Of a DNA stretch of 64,000 nt, positions 55,501 to 64,000 are shown one piece after another; position 1 is the first letter of the stretch, and each line of letters starts with the position of its first letter. The DNA is from Ditylenchus dipsaci. Taxonomy: Eukaryota; Nematoda; Chromadorea; Rhabditida; Anguinidae. The position numbers and the translations under genes are program-made. Where the stretch lies: positions 124,001-188,000 of the forward strand of contig SADC01000025.1 of assembly GCA_004194705.1 (NCBI GenBank). The letters run 5' to 3'. The notes under the pieces were generated by a model. That model saw only the letters and a list, made by a program, of their open reading frames with translations. It was not told the origin of the DNA and did no database searches.

Positions 55501-56246
55501 AACGAACTATTAAAGGTTTCCACAACAATTTTTTTATTAGTTCAGTCATGTTATGCTCAAAATGACCGATAGAATCTAGCGAACATTTTGATAATCAGAG
55601 CTTTCAAAGATCATATATAATTTTTGAGAACCGACAAAAGTACAGCATGTTACGTAACTCGACAAACGTAATACGCTGTTACCTGACTTACTTTTGTCGA
55701 TTTCTCAAAAATTTGTAAATAAACCTTAAGAAATACTTATCACCAAAATGTTTGATAGATTCTAGCGGTCATTTTAAGTACAAGATGACAAAGGTTAAAA
55801 TAAAATATTAGTCGAAAAGGGCCGAAATCGGCCAACATTGAAACCAATAAAACACCAATAAAATCGATAAAACCAATAAAAGGGTACGTGACGTTTGATC
55901 GAAAAACCGTTTGACCGAAAATCCGTTTGATCGAAAACTGTTTCATCGAAAACCGTTTGATCGAAAACCGTTTGATCGAAAACCGTTTCATCGAAAGGGA
56001 CGTTTGATCGAAAGGGACGTTTCGTCGAAAATATTTTCATATGGCAGTCAAACCGTGTATACAAGATTGTCATTGCCTTCATCCCAATTTATTTTATCTC
56101 TAAACGCACACTGATTCACGCACTTCTAAAAAGGCATGTTTCCCAAAAATAGCCAGCGTACTTGTAAATGACTCTAATTTCTTACAACGCAAATATATTT
56201 GAATTTATTGTAGATTTCAGATGGCGTTTAACATTGATTCAATGAA

Positions 56247-57247
56247 TTGGCTACAATCATGGCTCCTTTCGAAGATGATTACAGTGAAGAAGATCTGGAG
56301 CGAACCGAACAAGTTGGAGAGCGAATAAATCAGGTAGTCGAACAGCAGGACGAGGAGCAAATCGATCGAGAGGTAATCATTAGTTCTTTTTTTGTATTCC
56401 GATCTTATTTCGTGCCCATGCTTAGGGAGCGGTTATTTCGAAAAGGGACAAGGACATTCTCACTTACGCTGGCTATCAGTACTAGAAAAACAAGTACTAC
56501 AAGGAGAAAAGCTGCTGAAGGTGCATCAAATGGAAGTTGACAATTGCCACGCTCGTCTTCACACAAATATTGCATCAGGTCAAGTGGTCAAGCGGATCGG
56601 GAATCACAGTTGCATGATATCTTCCGCTGCATTTCCTCTCCGTCGAATCAACCAACAAGTAAAGTGGCCGCCACCAGTAGTATTGAGGTATGACTTAATG
56701 TAAAAGTTTTTTGTTGTGCATGCTTTAGTTTCTTGATTTTAGCATCCTTCACGATTTTCAATAGGATACTGAACAATGTGCCGGAGGCAGTTCAGGCAAA
56801 GATAGACAAGTTAGCCGTTAGAAAGGTAGTGCAGCGGAAGTGAAAGCGTGTGAACTCCGAGCCAGAGGTGCCCCGGTATAAACTTTGCAATCTCCAAAGC
56901 TTATATGAACTACCGATGTGGATTGAATGAAGCAGAGCTATTTCTTCTAGGGGATGCAATGGATGCTGGTGTGAACAGGTAAGATTTCATATGCTGTGGT
57001 GTTATATCAAATAGCCGCCAATCACAGACTTCAAGTGGAGCTAGATGTCTGCCATCCGAGGCTGCTGAAATTTATCAATGCTCTTCGAGTGGTTCAGCAA
57101 GGTCGTGATCAGAAGTACATCCAATGGCAAGCGGGGAAACCTCCAAGAGGAAAGCGAATCAAATACGTAGAAGCGATTGTCGGATCTCTTTATCGTGCAG
57201 AACTACGAGAGACGGAGCACAGAAGAATTTTCAAAAGGGGTAGCTAA
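56247..57247 (+). pseudogene. MULE transposase remnant: FLYWCH-like N-terminus and C-terminal part
   Basis: The first exon, about 56257-56371, is acidic (MAPFEDDYSEEDLERTEQV) and ends CGAGAG|GTAATC. After 56426 a FLYWCH-type zinc-binding domain is readable but broken: ISKRDKDILTYAGYQY, then TAG and TGA stops and a frame change, then CHARLHTNIASGQVVKRIG and NHSC. The end (56996-57247) reads HPRLLKFINALRVVQQGRDQ and KRIKYVEAIVGSLYRAELRE and matches the usual C-terminus of MULE transposases. The DDE catalytic core that should lie between is absent. The element is thus an internal-deletion derivative and cannot encode active transposase. Confidence 0.7.
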
Positions 57248-57540
57248 CAATTTTTAAATGGAAGATTGAGTTTTGTTGTTTGCTCAAGTGTTATGTCGTT
57301 TAATAAAAAAAGGCTTTGAATGTGTAATGATCAGATGGGTGGTCTGAAAAGACAAAATTTTTTAGTGAAGTTTAAACAAATTAATTCTCGTTCTCCTTAA
57401 TTGAAAAGGTTCTTTACAGGGAAACGTCCCTTAAGGAGACGCCTAAAAAACAGGACTTCGTGTGCGTGAATTATTGTACGTTTAAAGATGAAATAAATAG
57501 GGAAGAAACATCCTAGGGACGAAACGGCTTATAAGAGTTG

Positions 57541-57668
57541 ATGTAGTGGTTGCTGGTTTGAATCCACTGGGCGCATACGTTATTTTTATTATAATTGTGA
57601 GTGTTTGAGTAGTTAGAGGTCCATATACTCATCACCAAGGTTGTTGGTTCGAACCCCTCTGGGCGCAA
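57541..57668 (+). repeat. tRNA-like fragments
   Basis: Two stretches carry T-arm-like sequence: GGTTTGAATCCACTGGGCGC (57554) and GGTTCGAACCCCTCTGGGCG (57646). The flanking parts do not fold convincingly, so they are called tRNA-derived fragments inside the MULE, downstream of its coding remnant. Confidence 0.35.
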
Positions 57669-57890
57669 TCAGTCTCGACTAGAGGTCTCGATTCATGGTC
57701 CTAGTCGGTCTAGTTGCTAAACAATGATTGGGAATGCAAGTATGTTAAATGCCCTTTAAAAATTATTTTCGATGAAACGTCCCTTTCGATGAAACGGTTT
57801 TCGATCAACCGGTTTTCGATGAAACGGTTTTCGATGAAACGGTTTTCGATCAAACGGTTTTTCGATCAAAAGTCCGTGTCCCAATAAAAG

Positions 57891-58511
57891 ACCAACAAAA
57901 TTATAGTCAAAAGTTAATTCTCGTTTGAATTCGGACATGCTGAAGATGGTTGTTAGAGGTAAAATGCCGTTTTATAAAGTATTTTTTGAGCTTTGGTAAA
58001 TCAATTATTTCCCTATAGTCAAAAAATACCATACAAAACCTTATTTTACTATTATCAAACCATCTTCAGCATGTACGTAAAAAATTTTGATCCAGGTGGA
58101 CGACCACTTGGATTTGTTGGTACATGGGACGGACCTCCAGCAAAACTGCATTTCCAGGTAGTGGTACTTAAATGGTAGTATTCAGTTGGCCGTACTCAGG
58201 TGGTCGTATATTAGACCATTTTTGAAGCCCACCATTTAAGTTGTATCGTCTTGGTGCCAGCACCTCGGTTCCCCCACCCGGGTACCGCTACTAAGGTATT
58301 ACCACCTGAGTACCAACGCATCAATTGGTATTTTAGATGCAGCCTGCACTGTGATACCTTATTTTAGAATAACACTGATCCATGACTCAGCTCCGGAATA
58401 AATTCCTCCTTCTTTCTGACGCTTTTGTTTTTCTTTCTGATCGATTACCCCTGGCAGACGGTCCAATACGCTATCTTCTCTGATCGCGCTGCTTTCTGCT
58501 TGCTCTGGTGC
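57891..58511. repeat. foldback remnant and unannotated DNA
   Basis: 57935-58115 is a shortened copy of the cactggtcgtccacttgg family (CATGCTGAAGATGG; AAACCATCTTCAGCATG; GGTGGACGACCACTTGG). 58160-58330 has several GGTAGT/CACCTGGGTACC words. No gene. Confidence 0.5.
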
Positions 58512-58680
58512 GGTAGGAATAAGCTTTACCTTTACTCTAGCTTTTACCTTACCTTTACCGTTACCTTCAGCTTAGGTATAAGCTTGACCCTGCTAAAGGG
58601 TCAAGCTAAAGGGTCATGCTTACCTTCTGCTAAAGGTAAAGCTAGGGGTAAGGGTAACCTTTTTCCTAAGGGTAAAAAAT
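58512..58680. repeat. opposed ctttacc/ggtaaag arrays
   Basis: CTTTACC and CTTACC words on the left give way to GGTAAAG and GGGTAA words on the right, around AGCTTGACCCTGCTAAAGGG, so the block is a foldback made of heptamer arrays. A second block of the same kind is at 60420-60580. Confidence 0.6.
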
Positions 58681-58854
58681 AAATAAGTACCCCAAAATTT
58701 TTCAAACCATCCCAAACCACAAAAAAGGAAAAATAGGTTCTTTCCATTGAATTCAAGAGAATAGGGAAGGGTGGTAGATATATTGGAGAGTTGAGACTGA
58801 AGATTTTATCCATTTGAATCTATAGGCCATATACAGCACAAAGGATAGTATATT

Positions 58855-59255
58855 TGAATTTTACATGTGAACCAGCAGATTTCCACAGATTGACGCGTGA
58901 ATTGACGTGTGAATTTTGACCCGTGAATTTGACATGTAAATTTTAGGTTAGAATCAGACTGACACGTGAATTTAAGTGTGAATTAGACTGACACGTCAAT
59001 TTGACGTGTGAATTTTACATGTGAATCAGATGGACAAGCAAATTCACATGTAAAATGACGTGAGAATCCGATTGATACCTGAATTCACATGTAAATTGAC
59101 ATGTAGATTTTTAGGTGAATTTGATATGAAATTTTTACATGTAAATCACATTGGCGCGTGAATTGACATGAGAATTCACATGTGAACCAAATTGACGCGT
59201 GAATTGACATGTAAAATTCACATGTGAATTTGACATGTCACTGTGACGTGTAAAT
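58855..59255. repeat. gacatgtgaatt array
   Basis: About 400 bp of irregular repeats of TTGAC(A/G)(T/C)GTGAATTT and its inverts (TTCACATGTAAAAT). The left half runs mostly in one sense and the right half in both. It resembles an end array but no partner or target duplication was found. Confidence 0.55.
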
Positions 59256-59419
59256 CATACGACTTCAGGGTTGCCCTGCATCTTTTATGAGGAATTTACA
59301 ACTAAAATGAAAAATGTCTAAATATCGATTTTTTTTGACGAAATACCGAAAATAATGTCAAATTCGTGCTCAGCGCATTTGAATTACCTTAGTGAGCATC
59401 AATGAGTAGAGATAGGAGG

Positions 59420-60417
59420 GGGCGACGGTGAATTCATCCACGGTGAATTCATCCACAGTGAATTCATCCATAGGTGAATTCATCCACAGGTGAATTCATC
59501 CACAAAAATAAAATTTATTGTTTTACACCTATTCAATTAGTTTTTGCGTAATTCACTGTGTTTAAACAATACATTTAACAAATTTCAAAGTTTTATTAGC
59601 AACGAGAAACAAACAAAATTGAACAACAAATTAAACATATTGATAACAAACGAATTTTTTTAATCGATTACTGGAATTTCTTCAAAGCGGCTAATAGTAT
59701 TCTTTAGACGAGCATCCAGATTACGATACGTGATTCCTCGCTGCGGCGTTTTTTCACCTCCCCATTTTGCAGACACTTTCTGTTCGGAGATTGCGAATTC
59801 ATTTCGGAGAGCTTCGATTGATTTCCAAATTGTTGGATGACTTGCAGCGATTGTTCGCACCAGCTGGCCATTGAAAGACTCGATGCTGTTGCTTGTTCTT
59901 GGCTCATCTGACAACACAAGCTTGATAACGTTCCACTTGACATTCGCGAATCTAAACGTAAAAATCATTACAACCATCAGTCAATAGCAATACCTTCGTT
60001 TCCTTCGTTTTCCCCCATATGGTCGGCCAACGTACGAGTCCTCGAAGTAATCCAGAATCGGCTCTATCTGCTCTGCAAAAGTTGAATCTTTCAGATACTC
60101 CTTGAAACAATAGTAATTATAAACAACATAACAACAACAATAATACCTTAGCTTGGTAAAGGCCATTGATACTTCCCCGAAAGCCAGTGCAAGAATCAGG
60201 TTTACTTCACGGCGAAACGCTTCATTGTTATCGTACAATTTCTGGCTCCCCTTGCGACGGCATTTCTAAAAACAGTTAGCAATAAAATTCACAGAATGAA
60301 ATGCATATTTACGTTAGAAAAATTTGAACAATCAAATTGAAGAAATAACGCGAAATTTTATTTTTGTGGATGAATTCACCGTGGATGAATTTACCGTGGA
60401 TGAATTCACCTAAAGCC
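59420..60417. mobile_element. internally deleted MULE with ggtgaattcatccac array ends
   Basis: Left end: five tandem GGTGAATTCATCCAC units (59427-59505). Right end: three inverted units (60365-60411). GATAGGAGG (59411-59419) and GATAGGAAG (60418-60426) flank it, 8 of 9 bases identical. It encodes the C-terminal MULE protein piece (minus strand). At about 1.0 kb it lacks the catalytic region. Confidence 0.8.
59660..60265 (-). pseudogene. C-terminal MULE transposase fragment, open
   Basis: Three exons with good borders: 60265-60147 (RREVNLILALAFGEVSMAF), 60100-59994 (EQIEPILDYFEDSYVGRPYG) and 59951-59660 (LSDEPRTSNSIESFNGQLV, ASHPTIWKSIEALRNEF, ending EEIPVID). The order, from the F-R-x-x-V helix through the YFE..Y-G motif to the N-x-x-E-x-x-N/H and HP-x-(I/L)WK motifs, is that of the C-terminal third of MULE transposases. 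No DDE domain or start codon precedes it before the right TIR. The frame has no stops, so the deletion may be recent, or the short product may be retained. Confidence 0.72.
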
Positions 60418-60419
60418 GA

Positions 60420-60580
60420 TAGGAAGACACATAGCTAAAGGTAAAACTTTTACCCTGTTCCCGAGCAGGGTAAAAGTTCCATGATAGCCCCCCCCCTGTT
60501 GCCTTCACCTCTAGCTACCTTATTCCTACGGGTAAAGGTAAAAGGTAGAATTAAGGTAAAGGTAAAGGTAAAAAAGCTTA
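60420..60580. repeat. second opposed ggtaaag/ctttacc block
   Basis: GCTAAAGGTAAAACTTTTACC, then a CCCGAGCAGGG hairpin, then GGTAAAGGTAAAAGG words on the right. Same type as 58512-58680. Confidence 0.55.
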
Positions 60581-60948
60581 TTTCTAATGCCTCTGACGGA
60601 TGCTATTCCACCTGAATTTTTCAGGTCTGGAATTTTTTTACTTTGTGAGACATAAGAAAGGCTGCAATTCTCTCACAGCACGCTTAAACACTACTTGCTG
60701 GATGCATCAACGAAATGGATGCATCAACCCATCCACGAAAATCGCTTGTCTAGAAGATGGCTCAGAGTCTCTGCCATATCTCTAGTTTCTTGAATTCCTT
60801 AAATAAATCTTTATCAAGAATCTTTCCATAAGCCATACACGACAAACCTTTATTTTACCAATCCCTCGCTTCATTGCCTTGTAATAGCCAAAACAGCTGC
60901 TGATGGTCACATTTTTTTCGGCTTGAATCCGGCAAAGTACTTTAACCA
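60581..60948. other. no gene recognised
   Basis: Short open frames on both strands lack splice or domain support. The last nine bases, CTTTAACCA (60940-60948), are the left target duplication of the next element. Confidence 0.4.
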
Positions 60949-61943
60949 CGGCCACGGACATAACATCGCCGTGCCAAAACATCGCCGCGGCCAAAATGTC
61001 GCCGCGCCATAACACCGCCGGACATAACATCGCCGGACATAACACCGCCGGCCATAACATTGTGTTCAAACCAACTCTAAACATATCAAACCATCCCCAA
61101 CCATTCCAAATACCCTCGAACCGCCCTAAACACCCCGAAACCTATCTCAAACCTGGAAATATCTCAAATCTCAAACCGAAAAAATAGATAAAAAGAAAAT
61201 ACCCATTTTTTCTAATTTTAAATTGTGTAAGAAATTGGGTTTGTTAGGAACAACACTGCGATTTTACCTGCCCAACAACAATACCTAGGGTAGGTAGCTT
61301 CTGGCCAGGTGTATATCCACCTGGATGGCCTGAAATCTTTTCTAACTTAAAATTGAGTGAGTTTTGATTGATCAAAGTCAAAACTCACAATAAGTTTCCG
61401 ATAAAAAGTGATTTCACCCCTGTTAGACCATCTTCAGCATGCTCGAATCAGTGCAGAAAAGTTGATTTGGAAGCCGAAAACGTAGAAAAAAGTTTTGATC
61501 CAATAGGACGACCACTTAGTTAGGTCACTCTGGATATGGTCATGAAAATGCTTTGATGATGGTAAAAAGCCGTTTTGCGGGGAATTTCTTGAGTTTTGAT
61601 AAAATCGAGTTTACGTAAAATTACTAATTTCCTAATATTCAAAAAATACCCTACAAAACTGCACTTAACCACTATCAAACAATCTCCAGCGTGCCAGAAT
61701 TAGTCCACAAAACAGGTTTTGAAGTTTCAAAAAAGTAAAAAAAATTCTCCAAGTGAACGACCACTTTTGAACAATTTTGATTCCCGAGAAATTTTCACTG
61801 AAAGTGGCTCAGCTGAAAACTTACTTAGCTCCACATTTTAGAATTCTTGAAGCCTTTGATCACTTTAAGCATAGCTTGGAACCTGATTGCCGTCGTTTTG
61901 GCCGCGGCGATGTTTTGGCGCGGCGCTTATGTGTCACGTACCG
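60949..61943. mobile_element. tandem-array-TIR element, gccggacataacatc type
   Basis: Left array 60955-61062 repeats GCCGGACATAACA(T/C)C / GCCAAAACATCGCC units. The right end, reversed, reads CGGTACGTGACACATAAG then GCCAAAACATCGCC. CTTTAACCA (60940-60948) and CTTCAACCA (61944-61952) differ at one base. There is no transposase; the interior holds two foldbacks of the ccaagtgg family (about 61295-61530, 61540-61770). Confidence 0.72.
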
Positions 61944-62039
61944 CTTCAACCATGACGCTTGATAATTTGTAAACACATCGAAGAAACTATATTAAAAATA
62001 AGTAGGCAAATGCTAGTATCTAAAAAAATTTAATTTAAT

Positions 62040-62365
62040 CAGCTGTTGGCCCATTCCACTTTTTTGTCGCCGCTATGTTAGCCACCACATCGTGCACTTT
62101 CAAAATCGACCAATGACCAGATATATGATGCCCACCTTGTTGTAAGAAGTGTTGAACCAGTCGAGTCATTCAGTTCCTAAATTTTAAACAGTCACGTATA
62201 TTATGATGCTTTATCAGACTTAATTTTGTGGCGCTAAGACAGTGGTGAAATTTATTGATGAGTGAGCGCATTTTCACGTATGAATCCTGGTTATAAAGAA
62301 AGGAGTTGAGTATCACGAGCTGTAAGCAGTGAGCGAAGCATCGGATACGGATGGGAAACGCCATT
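62040..62365 (-). pseudogene. hAT transposase fragment
   Basis: After the acceptor T-TTCAG (62366) the frame reads MAFPIRIRCFAHCLQLVILN, then INKFHHCLSATKLSLIK, and stops; further on another frame reads LTTRWASYIWSLVDF. CFAH-x-LQL, the F(H)H-S-x-(K/A)AT helix and the TRW-(N/A)S motif occur in this order in hAT-family transposases just upstream of the dimerisation region. The frame break and the absence of the rest show a dead fragment. No TIRs or 8-bp duplication were located. Confidence 0.65.
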
Positions 62366-62729
62366 CTGAAAGAACACGTGTCTAAGACACAAAAAATTAT
62401 CATATTCCCCCCTGTTCTATCGAAGTAAAATTAGTGGATTTCACTTCGACTCCCCTTGCTCTAATAACTCGCCACTCATCGGACCTTATATCTCAGCCTA
62501 GAGCAAACATTTCGCAAATCTGTTTTTTGCGTTTTTATTTATTATGAGTTAACCTGATTACACTTGGTGATAACACTTTCTTAGCTCAAAAATCTGTTGG
62601 ATTTTTTAAAGTAGTCACAATGCTAAAAATTAATCGAAAATAATTGTTTTACACATGCCAATCAAAAGAACGGATAATTAAATATCATTATATATTCATT
62701 TCATCACATATTTCGTCCAATATTACAAA

Positions 62730-63290
62730 ATGGATTGGGCAAATTTGAGTGTAATTGCTGCTTTTTTCTGTATTTTCTTGTTTGTTATTGTTAAAAAGCA
62801 TGCTAAATCAATAATTAAAAGTAATAAAAAGTACAAAACGGTAGTAAAACCAAACAGGTGAGACAATATATTTTCGCTGAATATCTGAAAAAGTTAATTT
62901 CAGTGCTTTTACATCAGAAATTCTCTACGAAATCCTCAGTTTTTTTGATCGACCAACCCTAACCGGTGGCAGCAGTGCAATGGCTTTATCAATCATTTTG
63001 TAGAGAAGCATTTTGCGCAGTATCCTTGTTTTATTTTTGGCTCTTTGACGTATTACCAAGGAGAATTTCTTCACAGAAATACCAAAGCCGATTGGCTTCA
63101 GATAACTAAAACTTGGCTTAGAAAGAAATTGTCAAGAAAATTTAAATCAAGCCTAGTGACTGAAACAATGCTAAAAAACCTGCGGAGTAAGCTGTATTTT
63201 CGAGCCTACTGTTTTGTATTATTTATTGATAAAAAATTGTTGGAGAACGCAGATGAGATCATTGAGCAAGTCCTGAAACCTCTGAGATGA
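62730..63290 (+). pseudogene. F-box-like gene with an N-terminal hydrophobic segment, one frameshift
   Basis: Exon 1 (62730-62857) encodes MDWANLSVIAAFFCIFLFVI, a signal or anchor segment followed by Lys-rich sequence. A 46-nt intron (GTGAGA...TTTCAG) joins in phase to exon 2 at 62904, which is F-box-like (SAFTSEILYEILSFFDRPTL). Near 62992 the frame stops at TAG. Shifted by one base it continues NHFVEKHFAQYPCFIFG, then GEFLHRNTKADWLQITKTW, and ends ADEIIEQVLKPLR at 63290. So either one base is missing or the gene is newly broken. The F-box-like part parallels exon 1 of the cargo gene at 46987. A membrane anchor before an F-box is unusual. Function is unknown. Confidence 0.5.
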
Positions 63291-64000
63291 GTTTATTTCA
63301 CAAATTTAAAAATATATAGGATGTGTGTTAGAATTTAAAAGATTTTGAAATGCCATAAATGTTTCCTAAAAATGTTTAAAAACTTCGAATTACAAAATTT
63401 CATCGGCCTTTTTATATAAACTCTTTTTCAGCTGACACGTAAAGTGCACGACACGATCGTGGCTTATTGAAAAAACTTATATACCAAAAGATGGTTCTAG
63501 TATTGCTGATTACGAAACCGCTAGCAGAACTGCTATTGAGCGATAAACGCCGAGAATTGAGCTTCGATAATTGTAAAATATATATATAGCTAATATATAG
63601 CTACCAAAAGTGCGATTTTATTTTTCCGACCCCAAACCTGGGGTGGCTACCACCTGTCTCTCTTAGCTGACTAACAGAGACATGTCATGTATGGTGTAGT
63701 GGGAACCGACGGCAACCCAAGTGCAAGCCACCATCCTCCCCCCCCCGCCCTGCAAAGAGTACTTTTCTCTAAGCAGACTTCCTTCATCTAAGCCTAAGGC
63801 CTAAGCCTAATCCTAAACCTAAACTCAAAATCACCTAATTTTACAAAAAATCTAATTTTTAATGACAAAATATTTTTACTTAACGAGGTAAACTACACAA
63901 CAAAGAAAGCCTAAAATTCAGCTTTCACACAGTATATAGATTGGCTGCGAAAAGAGGTGGAACCAGAGTCAAATGACCATTTGAAGTTGGCCAATCAGTG
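63291..64000. other. right edge, no gene recognised
   Basis: AT-rich DNA. 63786-63826 is a degenerate telomere-like run. A C-run (63739-63747) and a C-rich patch precede it. No exon is supported. Confidence 0.45.
63786..63826. repeat. degenerate (GCCTAA)n telomere-like run
   Basis: TAAGCCTAAGGCCTAAGCC followed by TAATCCTAAACCTAAACT: five to six imperfect copies of GCCTAA, the complement of the TTAGGC telomere unit of many nematodes. It is short and interstitial, so it does not prove a chromosome end. Confidence 0.5.

Larger units (their letters stand above)
55883..57880. mobile_element. internally deleted MULE with gtttgatcgaaaacc array ends
   Basis: Left end 55883-56020 and right end 57770-57880 are inverted arrays of CGTTTGATCGAAAACC units, some with TTTCATCGAAA variants. 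The 10-bp CCAATAAAAG is repeated outside both ends (55873-55882, 57881-57890). Inside is a plus-strand MULE gene remnant (56247-57247). A 10-bp duplication plus MULE coding remnants gives a good superfamily assignment. Confidence 0.82.

Overview
The window is eukaryotic and fits a nematode. It has short AT-rich introns (about 40-70 nt) ending TTTCAG, AATAAA signals, a macoilin orthologue and degenerate (GCCTAA)n near the right end. Which nematode cannot be said; a repeat-rich non-Caenorhabditis lineage is a guess. Genes are sparse, and most of the DNA is transposons and foldback repeats.

1-5.6 kb: foldback and nested inverted-repeat elements. 5.65-22.3 kb: one macoilin gene on the plus strand, about 17 exons. 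Its introns hold many insertions, including a 4.8-kb foldback with a two-gene PIF/Harbinger unit (intact MADF-type partner, frameshifted DDE nuclease). 22.9-24.4 kb: a putative multi-pass membrane protein on the minus strand. 28.5-39.3 kb: exons of a cysteine-rich protein built from phase 1-1 modules, separated by foldback elements. 35.8-37.2 kb: a small transposon with a decayed gene.

40.3-55.5 kb: a 15.18-kb unit with near-identical inverted arms of about 2.27 kb and an exact 6-bp target duplication (AACGAA). This is Maverick/Polinton-like geometry, but I find no polymerase or integrase. It holds unrecognised minus-strand genes: a coiled-coil protein, an F-box-like protein with a long Pro/Ala/Thr repeat tail and a possible alternative last exon, and a small Lys/Glu-rich exon.

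55.9-62 kb: two internally deleted MULE transposons, one non-coding relative and several arrays. 62-63.3 kb: a hAT transposase remnant and a frameshifted F-box-like gene.

The main theme is a set of at least ten short elements with 8-10-bp target duplications. The inverted ends of each are tandem arrays of a short motif, and the motif differs between most elements. Two carry MULE transposase remnants.
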